In this document: one piece after another, positions 20,892 to 33,280 of the stretch
Position numbering within the stretch: the first letter of the stretch is position 1
Layout: every line of letters starts with the position of its first letter
Source of the DNA: Symsagittifera roscoffensis
Taxonomy: Eukaryota; Xenacoelomorpha; Acoela; Convolutidae
Reading direction: 5' to 3'
Assembly: GCF_963678635.1 (NCBI RefSeq)
Contig: NC_087066.1
Coordinates: 39,701,223 to 39,765,222 of the forward strand
DNA: 64,000 bases
Program-made: the position numbers and the translations under genes
Notes under the pieces: model-generated
Database searches by the model: none
Seen by the model: only the letters and a program-made list of their open reading frames with translations
Told to the model about the DNA's origin: nothing

Positions 20892-22036
20892 TTGTTGATT
20901 GCAAACATTATTGTCTAAGTTATTGCAACTTGACGTGAAAGAAAAAAAGTTCTTTCATCAGTCTCACTTGTTATGCTGTTCAAATTTAACTGTCGCCATG
21001 TTTGTTAATTCTTTTTTTTTTGTTAAATGTAGGCAGTCCACTTCTATATGTTGCTGCATTTCCTCACCTCCTCAATCGGGGAATCTTGCGAAAAATCATA
21101 TAATGATAGAATTAAAAAAAAACAGTTTCTTTGTTGAAATTGAGTTACTAATTGTATACGGAACATTCAATTGCTTTTTTCTAATTCTGTTTTCTACAGA
21201 TGCATCTTGTGCATCATAAGGTTTTTTTCCCGTAAAATATGTCTTTACTACCTCCGCTCCTCAAAAAAGAGACACTGAAGACAGAAGGGTGAAATTATTC
21301 ACTATTCACGGGAGTTGCCAGGTTTAGCCCATAAGGTTCAGAAATTGGACAAAATCTGCAGCTCCAGTGAAGCTAACACTTTTTCAGTAGGACAACAACG
21401 ATCGCTTTGTCCTGTTCTGTAATCCCGATCAAAAAACATTCAACTGGCACTTTCCATTAAAATTCGATTCATTTCAGTTTGTCTTATATTTTAACTTTTT
21501 TTTCTTAACGACCCATGTGCTGTTTAATACTTTTTACTCATGCAATAATCAGAAACATTAATTGCCTTGCTTGCGAGCCCAACTTGGTTTCTCCTATGAT
21601 TGTCACAAAGATTTTTTTGTTTTCCTTTTTCATTATTCATCTATTTTCAATGTTCTGTTCAATTCCACCTACATCTACATATGTGGTCGTTTCAATAAAC
21701 CCCAAGCTCTTCTTTTGTACGCTTTTAGTTTTCTTATTTTACAATTATATGACAATTGGAATCTGCGTACAAGCTAAATGTAAGTTTTTGAATTTATTTC
21801 TCCGTTATTTTCTCCGTTATACTCACAAACAATCCCTGGTTTTTCTCAACTAAGAACTCATGTAATCCAGCCAACCATCTCAATAGTTTTAAACCTAAAT
21901 CCTTTAATTGTTTTAGTCTATATACATTGCTCTTCAGTTTAATTGTTGTCGATCTTTCATAAAATGATGTTCACTCTTCGCCCTTATCATGTATTCAGTT
22001 TCGTTTCATTTTTAGGGCTTTTTATGCCTATTAGTT
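20892..22036. other. No gene seen
   Basis: AT-rich, T-run-rich sequence. Short frames on the plus strand are hydrophobic because of poly-T content and have no protein-like features. Confidence 0.4.
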
Positions 22037-25000
22037 ATGCCTCCTCGAAGGAAGCGTAGACTTTGCGTTGACTGCGTTGACGCGCATCGCGTCAATGGCA
22101 GGTTTGCCAGACGATCATCGTTAGACCTACCCGGAAATGAAATGGAGCTAAACTCACACACAGCATCGCTCAATTTCATTCAAGTAACTTCCGCACATAA
22201 CTTATTGAGAGCGCGTGTACAACCACCATTGATTCGGTCTATCAGAGGTGTTCACTTCCGTTTAATTTTCGCACAATTAAGAAATTTGTTTTTCTATGGC
22301 AACAAATTATGTGATATCTGGTCCAGTATTTTCATTTGAAACTTCCTCAATTACGCCTGTGGACTGCCTTGAAAAACAATTTGGACTCTTCAGGAACGAC
22401 TGGCGAACTCTTATTTACGAACGGTTTGAAACGGACATTGTTCAATCAGCTAACAGCGAATTGATTAAATCCATTAATGGACAAAACTTGATCTCACTTT
22501 CTGCTCATAATCGGGTCCTTTGTATAGATAGTCCAGAAAACGGTTACATATGTCAACTCGACCTTTCATGTAAGAATAAATCAGCATGGCGATGCCACTT
22601 TCCTGCGTGTGAAACCGCTGTTTGCCGAAAACACGTTCAATCTATAGTCAACCCAACCGCTTTATCAGCCAATCCCGGAAAACGATTGCCCCCTTCCAGT
22701 TGAGTTCCAACGGATTTATCGTCAAACATAACAGCTCAAAACACGGTCAAGGTTCCTCCCACTAATGACTTTTGCCCTTTCGATGAACAAAAGTCTTACT
22801 TTGAGGGCCCATCTGCAGCAGGAATAGAGATCAATGACTATAATGACAACACTGATAGTGGAGCAAAACCTGTGTGGTCTTCAAAGGGCAAACTCTCCAG
22901 CACCATTGATTCTTGTGTTTTGCTTAAGGGTGTAGGTAACAACTTGCGCCGCAGCCGCCGTCCCATTTCTTTTGCGAATGGCCAGTGGCGGCAAATACAA
23001 AAATTCGTTGCGTCGGTGCCAGGGACCTCCAACGTAGTTCAATACCCGGAGGCCATGGTTCGTCCTTCCCTGTTCCCCAAGTTCATGGGCAATGCATTAG
23101 CTGGCGCTGTTCCATCAATACTTCTTGGCGATAGCAAAGTAAACAGCTCCTATAACTTCGCTGGAATCATTGAGCATATTCCAGCAAAGTAAACAGCTCC
23201 TATAACTTCGCTGGAATCATTGAGCATATTCCAGAGACACCTACCTCAACCACCAGCTCAATCATCAAGACGTGCGATTCATTATTAGTCGAGGACTGCC
23301 GGTGATGGCCAATGGTGGATATTTCTCCCATGACCGAGTGCGTATGAAGTTGGAGGAAGAAGATGGGCGGCGGCTTATCAGTGAGCTCAGTGCGGCTTTC
23401 CGAACTAAAAACAGTTCCATTCTCCTCACTTTCACACTGAACCAGTTGGCCATGTTTGGAGTGAAACCATTATTCGACATCATCCAGGAGCAAACATAAA
23501 AGATGCCGGCTGACGAGAGGAGAAACGTTAAAAAAGGCGCCACGTCACTTCACTTGCAGATGTGGGAGTGAACCAGCCACGTTTTGTTGCAGTACAATCA
23601 AATCTCCCCCGAAAAACCTTTGGGAACCGTTACAAGGATGTTTGCAAGATATTAATTCCAAACAACCAAAAGAAATGCACCTCATCTGCACATTGTGCTG
23701 TGGACAGAGGAAAGCAATCACACAATCGACATGAATAAAAATATATGAGGTTCCTCAATACGGCTTTTTTATGAGCTCAATGTTGAGCTGATTAATAGCC
23801 ATTCAGTTTTCGCAGATCTTCAAGACTTGGAGCATCTATTGAAGAAACCTTGCCATTTACTGACGCATAGTTGTGCATCAAGCAACTTCCGATGTCACAA
23901 GAAGCGTGCAGCCACAGGCGACTCAATATCCCGTTTCAAAGTAAATCGACCCTGTGAGGAAACATATTTTAAAGAAGTCGCTCGTCCTCACTCACAAGAG
24001 GCCGGGCGTCTGTTGGAAAAACTTGACCTCGCAGAAAAATCCCCCGGCCATCAGACCGTCTACAGAGCCATGAAGGAAGCCTCTGCTGCCGCATTCAATT
24101 ATGACGCTGACGGCGGCGAATTGTTTTCTCCCGTTAACGCAAAATTTTTTGCAATGATCAGGAGGAATATGAATTGTCTGCTTTGTGACAAAGTCATGTC
24201 AGCAGCATACCTGGCAAATTTTGCAGCAGGAGTGGAGGAGCGAGCAACCGTGACAGTAGAGGGACAAGTGATTGCACTGTTAATGTCAGCGTTAAAAAAA
24301 ATGGCCGATACCAAGATCTCCGGAGCACGACTCGCTGCTGGGAAGGACGCGGCGGCCTCAGAAAATTTTCGACTTGTTGCTGCCAGTGAATGTTTGTGGA
24401 CAATTCTTGAGCTCCCGTACGTCCAAACGTCGTACAACTCGGTTCACGTATGCATGCTACCCTTAGAACACCGCGGTGGGATCATAAAGACTGAAAGGAG
24501 CCGATTCAGGAACAGCGATGCCACTGTGACTGCTTTCATTACATCAAGACAAAACAGTGACTTATCAGTCCGCCACAAATTCACTGAGAGTCAACTAATT
24601 GTCGCTCAACAGTGTCTTCGGAGTGCTTTTTCCATCAACAAGTTTAGCTTTTTTGGTGTGCGGCCGCCCGATTTGACTTAGATTGTTTCGATCGAAACGT
24701 ACTTCACATTCTTTCTTCACTTCAAAGTTTTGTGTCCTTCCTGTTTTCCTAACCCACCACTGGTATAACGCAGTAGGTCACAAATTTATGCTATGTTCTT
24801 GTGCTGTTGAATCGTTTATTACTTTGGGCTACAATTGTCGAGATGTAGAAGTTCTGCCATATGTGCGAGATAAGATAAGCATGTGTCTTCGCCAAGTCAC
24901 ATTTCGTCGCCAGCGATACGTAGATGATAACATCAAATCAGAAGCTGTCGTTGTTTTTCCGAAGGTTCCGCCCGCGCATGCCACACGCTTTCTTGTCAAT

Positions 25001-25260
25001 TTTCTTCTGATTAAAGGATCCTACATCACTGAGCTCGGTTTGTTCAGTTGCAATTCCCTTGTTCAAGCATACGGTGCGGCAGCTCTTCTGAGTTCACCTA
25101 CTCCCACTGATGAGGATAACTTGCGTTTAACGAAGCAGTACATTGTGGATCTTGGGATGTTTGTGCCTGGATCACACCTCTAGCATGACCAAAATTTTTC
25201 TCGCCAGCTTTGAAGCTTTTCACATATTGCAAACAGACGTACAACCCATCTCCGTTCCCC
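22037..25260 (+). pseudogene. Helitron-like HUH replicase, broken, first copy
   Basis: Several plus-strand frames in order look like pieces of one large protein: 22296-22703 (Cys-rich end), 22872-23192, 23272-23499, a short open stretch at about 23650-23727, 23827-24681 (284 codons) and 24683-25183 (166 codons, other frame). At 23677-23703 the translation reads APHLHIVLW, a His-hydrophobic-His (HUH) endonuclease motif. Cys/His-rich and YLANFAAGVEE, LPYVQTSYNSVHV and FGVRPPDL blocks follow, as in large Rep proteins of Helitron-type elements; the family link is recognition only. Breaks include a 50 bp internal duplication at 23133 and a stop at 24679-24681. No helicase domain or Helitron ends are seen. 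Confidence 0.55.
23133..23232. repeat. 50 bp perfect tandem duplication inside the HUH replicase
   Basis: Positions 23133-23182 and 23183-23232 are identical. Fifty is not a multiple of three, so the second copy throws the reading frame out; the upstream ORF stops inside it, at 23190-23192. Confidence 0.9.
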
Positions 25261-25265
25261 AATGT

Positions 25266-27293
25266 TTGTATTTCTTATGTAAGTATACTTGTATATTAGT
25301 ATCAGCGAAGATTACGTCTATCAGTGCGTACAGCTCCCGTGGATGCAGTCGTCTTCCGCTCGGATCGTAGACTGGAAGCGAAAGATCCTCCACTTCCCTT
25401 TCCTCAAGGAAGTCTCTCAATCTCGTCAAGGACAAGACTAGGTTTTCCCGGTATCGGTGACGCCGCCGGAGGCAAGGCTGCTACGCCCCCTATTCCTGGT
25501 CTTTGCTTCCAAAGGAATTCTATGTTTTTAAATTCTCTCTTAAAATCTGCTGCTAACGCTGTTCTAAAACTCATGTCTGCTGTGATTGCTATCGCACATG
25601 TTCTATTTGTGAGTATGAAATCGCTATCTGTTAGTATTATCCTACTTCAATTTTCATTTGGTAAGTTAAAACATGACGCAACTACCCTCCCTATGTGCGG
25701 TTTCTTAGGGTCCTCGCCTGTTTCTGCTTCTAAATCTCCTGTCTCTCTTGCTATTCTTAATTTTTCTATTAATACATTTTCAGTGTGGGTAAGTCCTATC
25801 CCCACTCCCCGACAAAAAGATCCATCGACGTCCCCGTCGATCGCATACCGGATATCAAGTCGAGGTTGGAAGCCGGAATGAGTAATTGCCCTTCCTGGGC
25901 AGCCCAGGAAGGATCCTCTCTTTCGGTTTTTATGTATTTCATGCTTTCACGATCTACATCTTAAATTGTGACACTGGTCTCCTTTGGGTCCGACGTCATT
26001 TCGTTCAGCCACTCCAAGACACGCAGATTTGTCAACTCTTGTTCGTAGGATTGCTGTTGCTCGTCGTCGAACTCTACCTCGGGTTTCGACCGGTCCTCGG
26101 TCCATTCCTCATCATGGTCATCAACTATGTCAATCTCTTGCGACATGGTTATTCCTTCTAGACCCACCACCTCTTGCACTATCTTCTTTAGATCTATTCT
26201 GTCCACTACGAAGTCATCTCCGTAAGGATTACATTTCTTCTTGGATCTTGGCCTGTCATTCTGTCGAGTCTGTATCGTAAACGGAAGATCTGGTTCCAAA
26301 TTCTTGGGGACCTCTATCTGTTCGGGGTCACGCCAGTCCTCCTCTGCGTAGGGTAAGGTTTCTTCATCCGCTTCAATCACCTCGTTGGAATCCAGGTCCA
26401 GTGGTGAACTTGTTCCTTCCTCTACGACCTCATTTCCAACGTTTTTTTCCCTGGTGCCTTTTTCGTTGACCTCACAAGCAAGGTCCATCATTAGATAATC
26501 CCCCTCATCCATGTCTGCAGGTATGCATCAGTCTTCTGTCGATGGGTTGTGTGGCTTAATGTTCTCGTAGTGGGCGGCTCGGTCAGTATTCAGTCTATAA
26601 AAGCGTCCCTCTTGGTGCACTGAAATACCCATACGTAGTCTCCTACCGAGTAAGCTTTTGTACCAGCTGCTTTCTTGTCGAATCTTTTCCTCTGCCTTGC
26701 GTGTGCCTGCTGAGTATTTCGTCTACAAAAGTCGTTTAACTCATGTTGACGTCTAATCACATCCCTTACATAGACCTGTGGTGACGTTTTCTTTCCCTCA
26801 TACTCTGGGTAGCAGAAAGTCGTGTCCCGTTAGCATCATGTGTGGACTAACACCGGTGGTGGAATGTTGTGTACTGTTATAAGCTCCCATCACCTGTGGA
26901 AGGTATCTGTCCCAACCGGTCATGTACCTGGAACAATACACCCTCAGCATCGATGCTAACGTTCGAATCTGCCTTTCCTCTAAGCCACTCGTCTGGAGAT
27001 GGTATGTCGTGGAGTGAGCTTGAGCAACCTGTGAGCTTCTCAAACGCTCTTTCGTGAGTTCTGCCACGAAAGCTGTTCCATTATCCGATTGAAATGTCAT
27101 CGGACAACCATGTCTCGCTTATCCACGTATTGATCAGGTGATTGCACGTCTCTTCCGCTGAGGCAGTTATGCAGGGCACGGCCTCTGCATACTTCGTGAA
27201 GTGATCTATCACGACCATGACTTGATTATAACCACTGTCTGTCATGCATATCTTTTGGCGATCAATCTGCACCACCTCATTGAATTCAGACGA
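25266..27293 (-). pseudogene. Integrase C-part plus macro-like domain, duplicate fragment
   Basis: Minus strand from 27275: integrase core start (VQIDRQKICMTDSGYN), then SDNGTAF and LEERQIRTL pieces; an acidic linker at 25961-26512 (ACEVNEKGTREKN); and the truncated macro-like domain at 25220-25435. It matches the large element at about 52507-54680. The final macro strand is replaced at about 25266 by HUH-replicase DNA, and about 55 bp of the macro domain is missing near 25440. A copy only: the rest of pol is absent on this side. Confidence 0.7.
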
Positions 27294-28955
27294 CTCCCCC
27301 GAAAAACCTTTGGGAACCGTTACAAGGATGTTTGCAAGATATTAATTCCAAACAACCAAAAGAAATGCACCTCATCTGCACATTGTGCTGTGGACAGAGG
27401 AAAGCAATCACACAATCGACATGAATAAAAATATATGAGGTTCCTCAATACGGCTTTTTTATGAGCTCAATGTTGAGCTGATTAATAGCCATTCAGTTTT
27501 CGCAGATCTTCAAGACTTGGAGCATCTATTGAAGAAACCTTGCCATTTACTGACGCATAGTTGTGCATCAAGCAACTTCCGATGTCACAAGAAGCGTGCA
27601 GCCACAGGCGACTCAATATCCCGTTTCAAAGTAAATCGACCCTGTGAGGAAACATATTTTAAAGAAGTCGCTCGTCCTCACTCACAAGAGGCCGGGCGTC
27701 TGTTGGAAAAACTTGACCTCGCAGAAAAATCCCCCGGCCATCAGACCGTCTACAGAGCCATGAAGGAAGCCTCTGCTGCCGCATTCAATTATGACGCTGA
27801 CGGCGGCGAATTGTTTTCTCCCGTTAACGCAAAATTTTTTGCAATGATCAGGAGGAATATGAATTGTCTGCTTTGTGACAAAGTCATGTCAGCAGCATAC
27901 CTGGCAAATTTTGCAGCAGGAGTGGAGGAGCGAGCAACCGTGACAGTAGAGGGACAAGTGATTGCACTGTTAATGTCAGCGTTAAAAAAAATGGCCGATA
28001 CCAAGATCTCCGGAGCACGACTCGCTGCTGGGAAGGACGCGGCGGCCTCAGAAAATTTTCGACTTGTTGCTGCCAGTGAATGTTTGTGGACAATTCTTGA
28101 GCTCCCGTACGTCCAAACGTCGTACAACTCGGTTCACGTATGCATGCTACCCTTAGAACACCGCGGTGGGATCATAAAGACTGAAAGGAGCCGATTCAGG
28201 AACAGCGATGCCACTGTGACTGCTTTCATTACATCAAGACAAAACAGTGACTTATCAGTCCGCCACAAATTCACTGAGAGTCAACTAATTGTCGCTCAAC
28301 AGTGTCTTCGGAGTGCTTTTTCCATCAACAAGTTTAGCTTTTTTGGTGTGCGGCCGCCCGATTTGACTTAGATTGTTTCGACCGAAACGTACTTCACATT
28401 CTTTCTTCACTTCAAAGTTTTGTGTCCTTCCTGTTTTCCTAACCCACCACTGGTATAACGCAGTAGGTCACAAATTTATGCTATGTTCTTGTGCTGTTGA
28501 ATCGTTTATTACTTTGGGCTACAATTGTCGAGATGTAGAAGTTCTGCCATATGTGCGAGATAAGATAAGCATGTGTCTTCGCCAAGTCACATTTTGTCGC
28601 CAGCGATACGTAGATGATAACATCAAATCAGAAGCTGTCGTTGTTTTTCCGAAGGTTCCGCCCGCGCATGCCACACGCTTTCTTGTCAATTTTCTTCTGA
28701 TTAAAGGATCCTACATCACTGAGCTCGGTTTGTTCAGTTGCAATTCCCTTGTTCAAGCATTCGGTGCGGCAGCTCTTCTGAGTTCACCTACTCCCACTGA
28801 TGAGGATAACTTGCGTTTAACGAAGCAGTACATTGTGGATCTTGGGATGTTTGTGCCTGGATCACACCTCTAGCATGACCGAAATTTTTCTCGCCAGCTT
28901 TGAAGCTTTTCACATATTGCAAACAGACGTACAACCCATCTCCGTTCCCCAATGT
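27294..28955 (+). pseudogene. Helitron-like HUH replicase C-part, second copy
   Basis: Duplicate of 23604-25265. The 284-codon frame at 27517-28371 is identical in protein sequence to the first copy. The 166-codon frame at 28373-28873 differs at a few residues. The HLH of the HUH motif is at 27373-27381. It lacks everything upstream of the HUH region, so it cannot be functional. Confidence 0.6.
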
Positions 28956-30998
28956 TTGTATTTCTTATGTAAGTATACTTGTATATTAGTATCAGCGAAG
29001 ATTACGTCTATCAGTGCGTACAGCTCCCGTGGATGCAGTCGTCCTCCGCTCGGATCGTAGACTGGAAGCGAAAGATCCTCCACTTCCCTTTCCTCAAGGA
29101 AGTCTCTCAATCTCGTCAAGGACAAGACTAGGTTTTCCCGGTATCGGTGACGCCGCCGGAGGCAAGGCTGCTACGCCCCCTATTCCTGGTCTTTCCTTCC
29201 AAAGGAATTCTATGTTTTTAAATTCACTCTTAAAATCTGCTGCTAACGCTGTTCTAAAACTCATGTCTGCTGTGATTGCTATCGCACATGTTCTATTTGT
29301 GAGTATGAAATTGCTATCTGTTAGTATTATCCTACTTCAATTTTCATTTGGTAAGTTAAAACATGACGCAACTACCCTCCCTATGTGCGGTTTCTTAGGG
29401 TCCTCGCCTGTTTCTGCTTCTAAATCTCCTGTCTCTCTTGCTATTCTTAATTTTTCTATTAATACATTTTCAGTGTGGGTAAGTCCTATCCCCACTCCCC
29501 GACAAAAATATCCATCGACGTCCCCGTCGATCGCATACCGGATATCAAGTCGAGGTTGGAAGCCGGAATGAGTAATTGCCCTTCCTGGGCAGCCCAGGAA
29601 GGATCCTCTCTTTCGGTTTTTATGTATTTCATGCTTTCACGATCTACATCTTAAATTGTGACACTGGTCTCCTTTGGGTCCGACGTCATTTCGTTCAGCC
29701 ACTCCAAGACACGCATATTTGTCAACTCTTGTTCGTAGGATTGCTGTTGCTCGTCGTCGAACTCTACCTCGGGTTTCGACCGGTCCTCGGTCCATTCCTC
29801 ATCATGGTCATCAACTATGTCGATCTCTTGCGACATGGTTATTCCTTCTAGACCCACCACCTCTTGCACTATCTTCTTTAGATCTATTCTGTCCACTACG
29901 AAGTCATCTCCGTAAGGATTACATTTCTTCTTGGATCTTGTCCTGTCATTCTGTCGAGTCTGTATCGTAAACGGAAGATCCGGTTCCAAATTCTTGGGGA
30001 CCTCTATCTGTTCGGGGTCACGCCAGTCCTCCTCTGCGTAGGGTAAGGTTTTTTCATCCGCTTCAATCACCTCGTTGGAATCCAGGTCCAGTGGTGGACT
30101 TGTTCCTTCCTCTACGACCTCATTTCCAACGTTTTTTTCCCTGGTGCCCTTTTCGTTGACCTCACAAGCAAGGTCCATCATTAGATAATCCCCCTCATCC
30201 ATGTCTGCAGGTATGCATCAGTCTTCTGTCGATGGGTTGTGTGGCTTAATGTTCTCGTAGTGGGCGGCTCGGTCAGTATTCAGTCTATAAAAGCGTCCCT
30301 CTTGGTGCACTGAAATACCCATACGTAGTCTCCTACCGAGTAAGCTTTTGCACCAGCTGCTTTCTTGTCGAATCTTTTCCTCTGCCTTGCGTGTGCCTGC
30401 TGAGTATTTCGTCTACAAAAGTCGTTTAACTCATGTTGACGTCTAATCACATCCCTTACATAGACCTGTGGTGACGTTTTCTTTCCCTCATACTCTGGGT
30501 AGCAGAAAGTCGTGTCCCGTTAGCATCATGTGTGGACTAACATCGGTGGTGGAATGTTGTGTGCTGTTTTAAGCTCCCATCACCTGTGGAAGGTATCTGT
30601 CCCAACCGGTCATGTACCTGGAACAATACACCCTCAGCATCGATGCTAACGTTCGAATCTGCCTTTCCTCTAAGCCACTCGTCTGGAGATGGTATGTCGT
30701 GGAGTGATCTTGAGCAACCTGTGAGCTTCTCAAACGCTCTTTCGTGAGTTCTGCCACGAAAGCTGTTGCATTATCCGATTGAAATGTCATCGGACAACCA
30801 TGTCTCGCTTATCCACGTATTGATCAGGTGATTGCACGTCTCTTCCGCTGAGGCAGTTATGCAGGGCACGGCCTCTGCATACTTCGTGAAGTGATCTATC
30901 ACGACCATGACTTGATTATAACCACTGTCTGTCATGCATATCTTTTGGCGATCAATCTGCACCACCTCGTTGAATTCAGACGACTCGATCGACTGCAT
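28956..30998 (-). pseudogene. Integrase core and macro-like domain of the second element
   Basis: 30569-30998 carries the integrase first Asp region, SDNATAF (GTAF expected) and LEERQIRTL in two frames. 29651-30202 is the acidic linker. 28910-29125 is the truncated macro-like end (LPVYDPSGGRLHPREL). Damage is similar to the duplicate at 25266-27293 because both descend from one copy. Confidence 0.7.
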
Positions 30999-31007
30999 AG
31001 GAAATTG

Positions 31008-31469
31008 TTAGTTCCTTAGATCCTTGACCTGTTGGCGTGACAGACAAGCTGTTACCGACTTCTCGCATGCCTTTTTCATTCCAGGCCACTCAAAACGCTT
31101 CAGGATCCTCTGATATACTTTGTCGATTCCCTGATGGCCCATCTGATCATGCGACCTGAATAATAGTTCTATCTGATAGAGTTGCGGTAACACTATCGCG
31201 TTATACTTGTATAGGACTCTGTCTTCCTCTCTTCTCTTGCAAGCCACGATCCCGTCCTTGTTCAGATATAACCTTCCCTCTTTTTGCATAAAGTACTGTC
31301 TCAGAATACGGTAACTGTCTTCCTCCAGGTCTCCTTTGTCCGGAGCACCATTTTCGATCCACCTCTTCAGGTTGCTTGTCATGCGGTCATATCTCTGCGC
31401 TCTTAGTAAGTCTGAGAGTCTGTATCTCGCCTTCAAGTACGTCTTCATGACCCTCATCTGACTATTCAC
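31008..31469 (-). pseudogene. Integrase N-terminal region of the second element
   Basis: Open frame with FRSHDQMGHQGIDKVYQRI and then ACLSRQQVK: the HHCC zinc domain keeps both His (SHD, GHQ), but the third or fourth ligand position reads CLSR where the related copy has CLSC, so one Cys is lost. Stops and shifts separate it from the core at 30998. Confidence 0.7.
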
Positions 31470-33280
31470 AGCTCATTGGGCTGATGCGTGTCTTCTTACA
31501 TCTTAACGCACCAAATCTTTGCCAACGGCTGTGTTTCTTGTTTGAACGGCTGAAGATAAATCCTGACTACCTCTTTCTGCGGCAACAAGCTTATCGAACG
31601 TTTCGATACTGGTATTGTTTCCAGATCATCTGCTGCGTTGTCAAAGACTCTTTCACCTGGTATGAAGTAGCGATCACTGTCAGGGTCTTGTTACACCTCC
31701 CTATCTAGATCCCTTGCTCGAGTTTCCACTAATAGTGTGTGGATCGCTAGTTCTGACATGTCTGATCCTGAGCTCGAGTTCTTGTCTGAATAGATGTCGA
31801 TCCCTGAGTTCCGGGAGTTGCCATCCATTGAAGAGTCCGCGTTAGAGCACGTTCCCTCCTCCGGATCAGTTCTGTGCGTTCTTCACATCCATCTGAACTC
31901 CCGGGACAAAACGTTATTCTCCAGGTCCTATTTCTCATCAGGAACTTTCTCATCTACAGCAGACTCCCCGGACAAACTTCCTTGTCCCGGGTGCTGATCT
32001 TGAACTCGCCGGCTCTTCTCACTGTTCGTCTCCCCGGACAAACAATCTTGCACCAGGTTTCGTTCAACCCCCTTACCCTCTTTATCTTGGTCCTCAAAGG
32101 TAACAGTTTTCTTTTGCGTATCGTTCGGCTGTTCTTTCCGTTTCTATGAAGTACTGGTTAAAACCTCGTGGGTATTGAGGACACTAGCTGCTGAACTATT
32201 GTCCTACAATCCCTCTCGTTTTCTTTGTGTTGTCGTCTTGACGGGATGATCTTCAACTTCTCACTGACTGTCAGTGATGCCATAGCTGCCCACTCGGGGT
32301 CATCTCTGGTCACTTCTCTCTCTAACAATCCACCCACCATCCGCATCATTTGCGGTCTGACCTGCACCGTTTTATCCAATAACGAGAGGCTGCTATAGTT
32401 CATGCGAGAGAGTTTCTGCTGGACCATGTTCGAGCGCAGCAACAGGTCCAAGGGCACCGGGTCCTTCTTGGATAGAATCTTTATCTCGGCTGCTTTCTCT
32501 ACAGGTAATTCAGGATGTCCTGGGATTGGATGTCTAGACTTATCCAATCATCTCGTCAAGGGAAGCGCTTCATAATTTTCTTTGTCCAGAAACTAGAATC
32601 GTTCCTTGATTTCTGCCTGATTGGCTTGCTTCTGTTCCAATCTTTCATAGAACTCGGTTTTCTTGCTGAGGCTGTCAGCATTCTGGTGTTTATCACGCAT
32701 TCTATGTTCGAGTATCATATGGTAGCCATCCAATCTTACTATCCATCTACCAATATAACTCTGATCCATCGAGTAGGTTTTCAACCAGGATAACGCTCTG
32801 TTGTCCACGCGTAACTTGAAGGGAGCGCACCCCAAGTATGCGCGGTACTTTTCCACACATGAGACTACTGCGAACATTTCTGCTTTTGGTGCACCATATT
32901 TCATCTCAGTGTCACTTAACACCTTACTGCCATATGCAATGGGACGGAGAATGGTTCTTCTATTCCATGCCTGTTCCTGATGCAGTATTCCTGATATGGC
33001 TACTACTGATGCGTCTGTGTCAAGAATATATATGCCTTTTTCAGTAGGCATGCCTAGCACTGGCGCTTCGCACAGTTACCGCTTTGTGTTCTGGACGGCA
33101 GTTTGAGCTTCATCGCTCCATTCGAACTTCTTTCCTTCGTTGCGCATCAGCCTCTGCATGGGATACACCTTGTCTGCATATCCTTTTATGAATTCACGGT
33201 AACAATTTCCAAACCCTAGGAAGCTCATGAGCTGTGTGTCCGTTCTGGGAGCCTTCCATGTCAACACAGCTTCTACTGCT
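31470..33280 (-). pseudogene. RNase H and connection region of the second element
   Basis: 33076-33267 holds the end of the RT connection (FLGFGNCYREFIKGYADKV). 32593-33060 holds RNase H with DTDAS, AEMF and VDNRAL and QNADSLSK, so its D-E-D-D residues are visible. 32158-32547 and shorter frames are the RNase H-integrase linker. All lie in shifted frames, so there is no continuous pol. Confidence 0.7.

Larger units (their letters stand above)
23604..30983. repeat. 3690 bp direct tandem duplication
   Basis: 23604-27293 is repeated at 27294-30983 at a constant offset of 3690 bp with only scattered substitutions (I estimate about 1%). The breakpoint shares only CTC, microhomology rather than a long repeat. 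The unit holds the C-terminal part of the HUH replicase (plus strand) joined to the 3' end of a Ty3/gypsy pol (minus strand). Confidence 0.95.
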
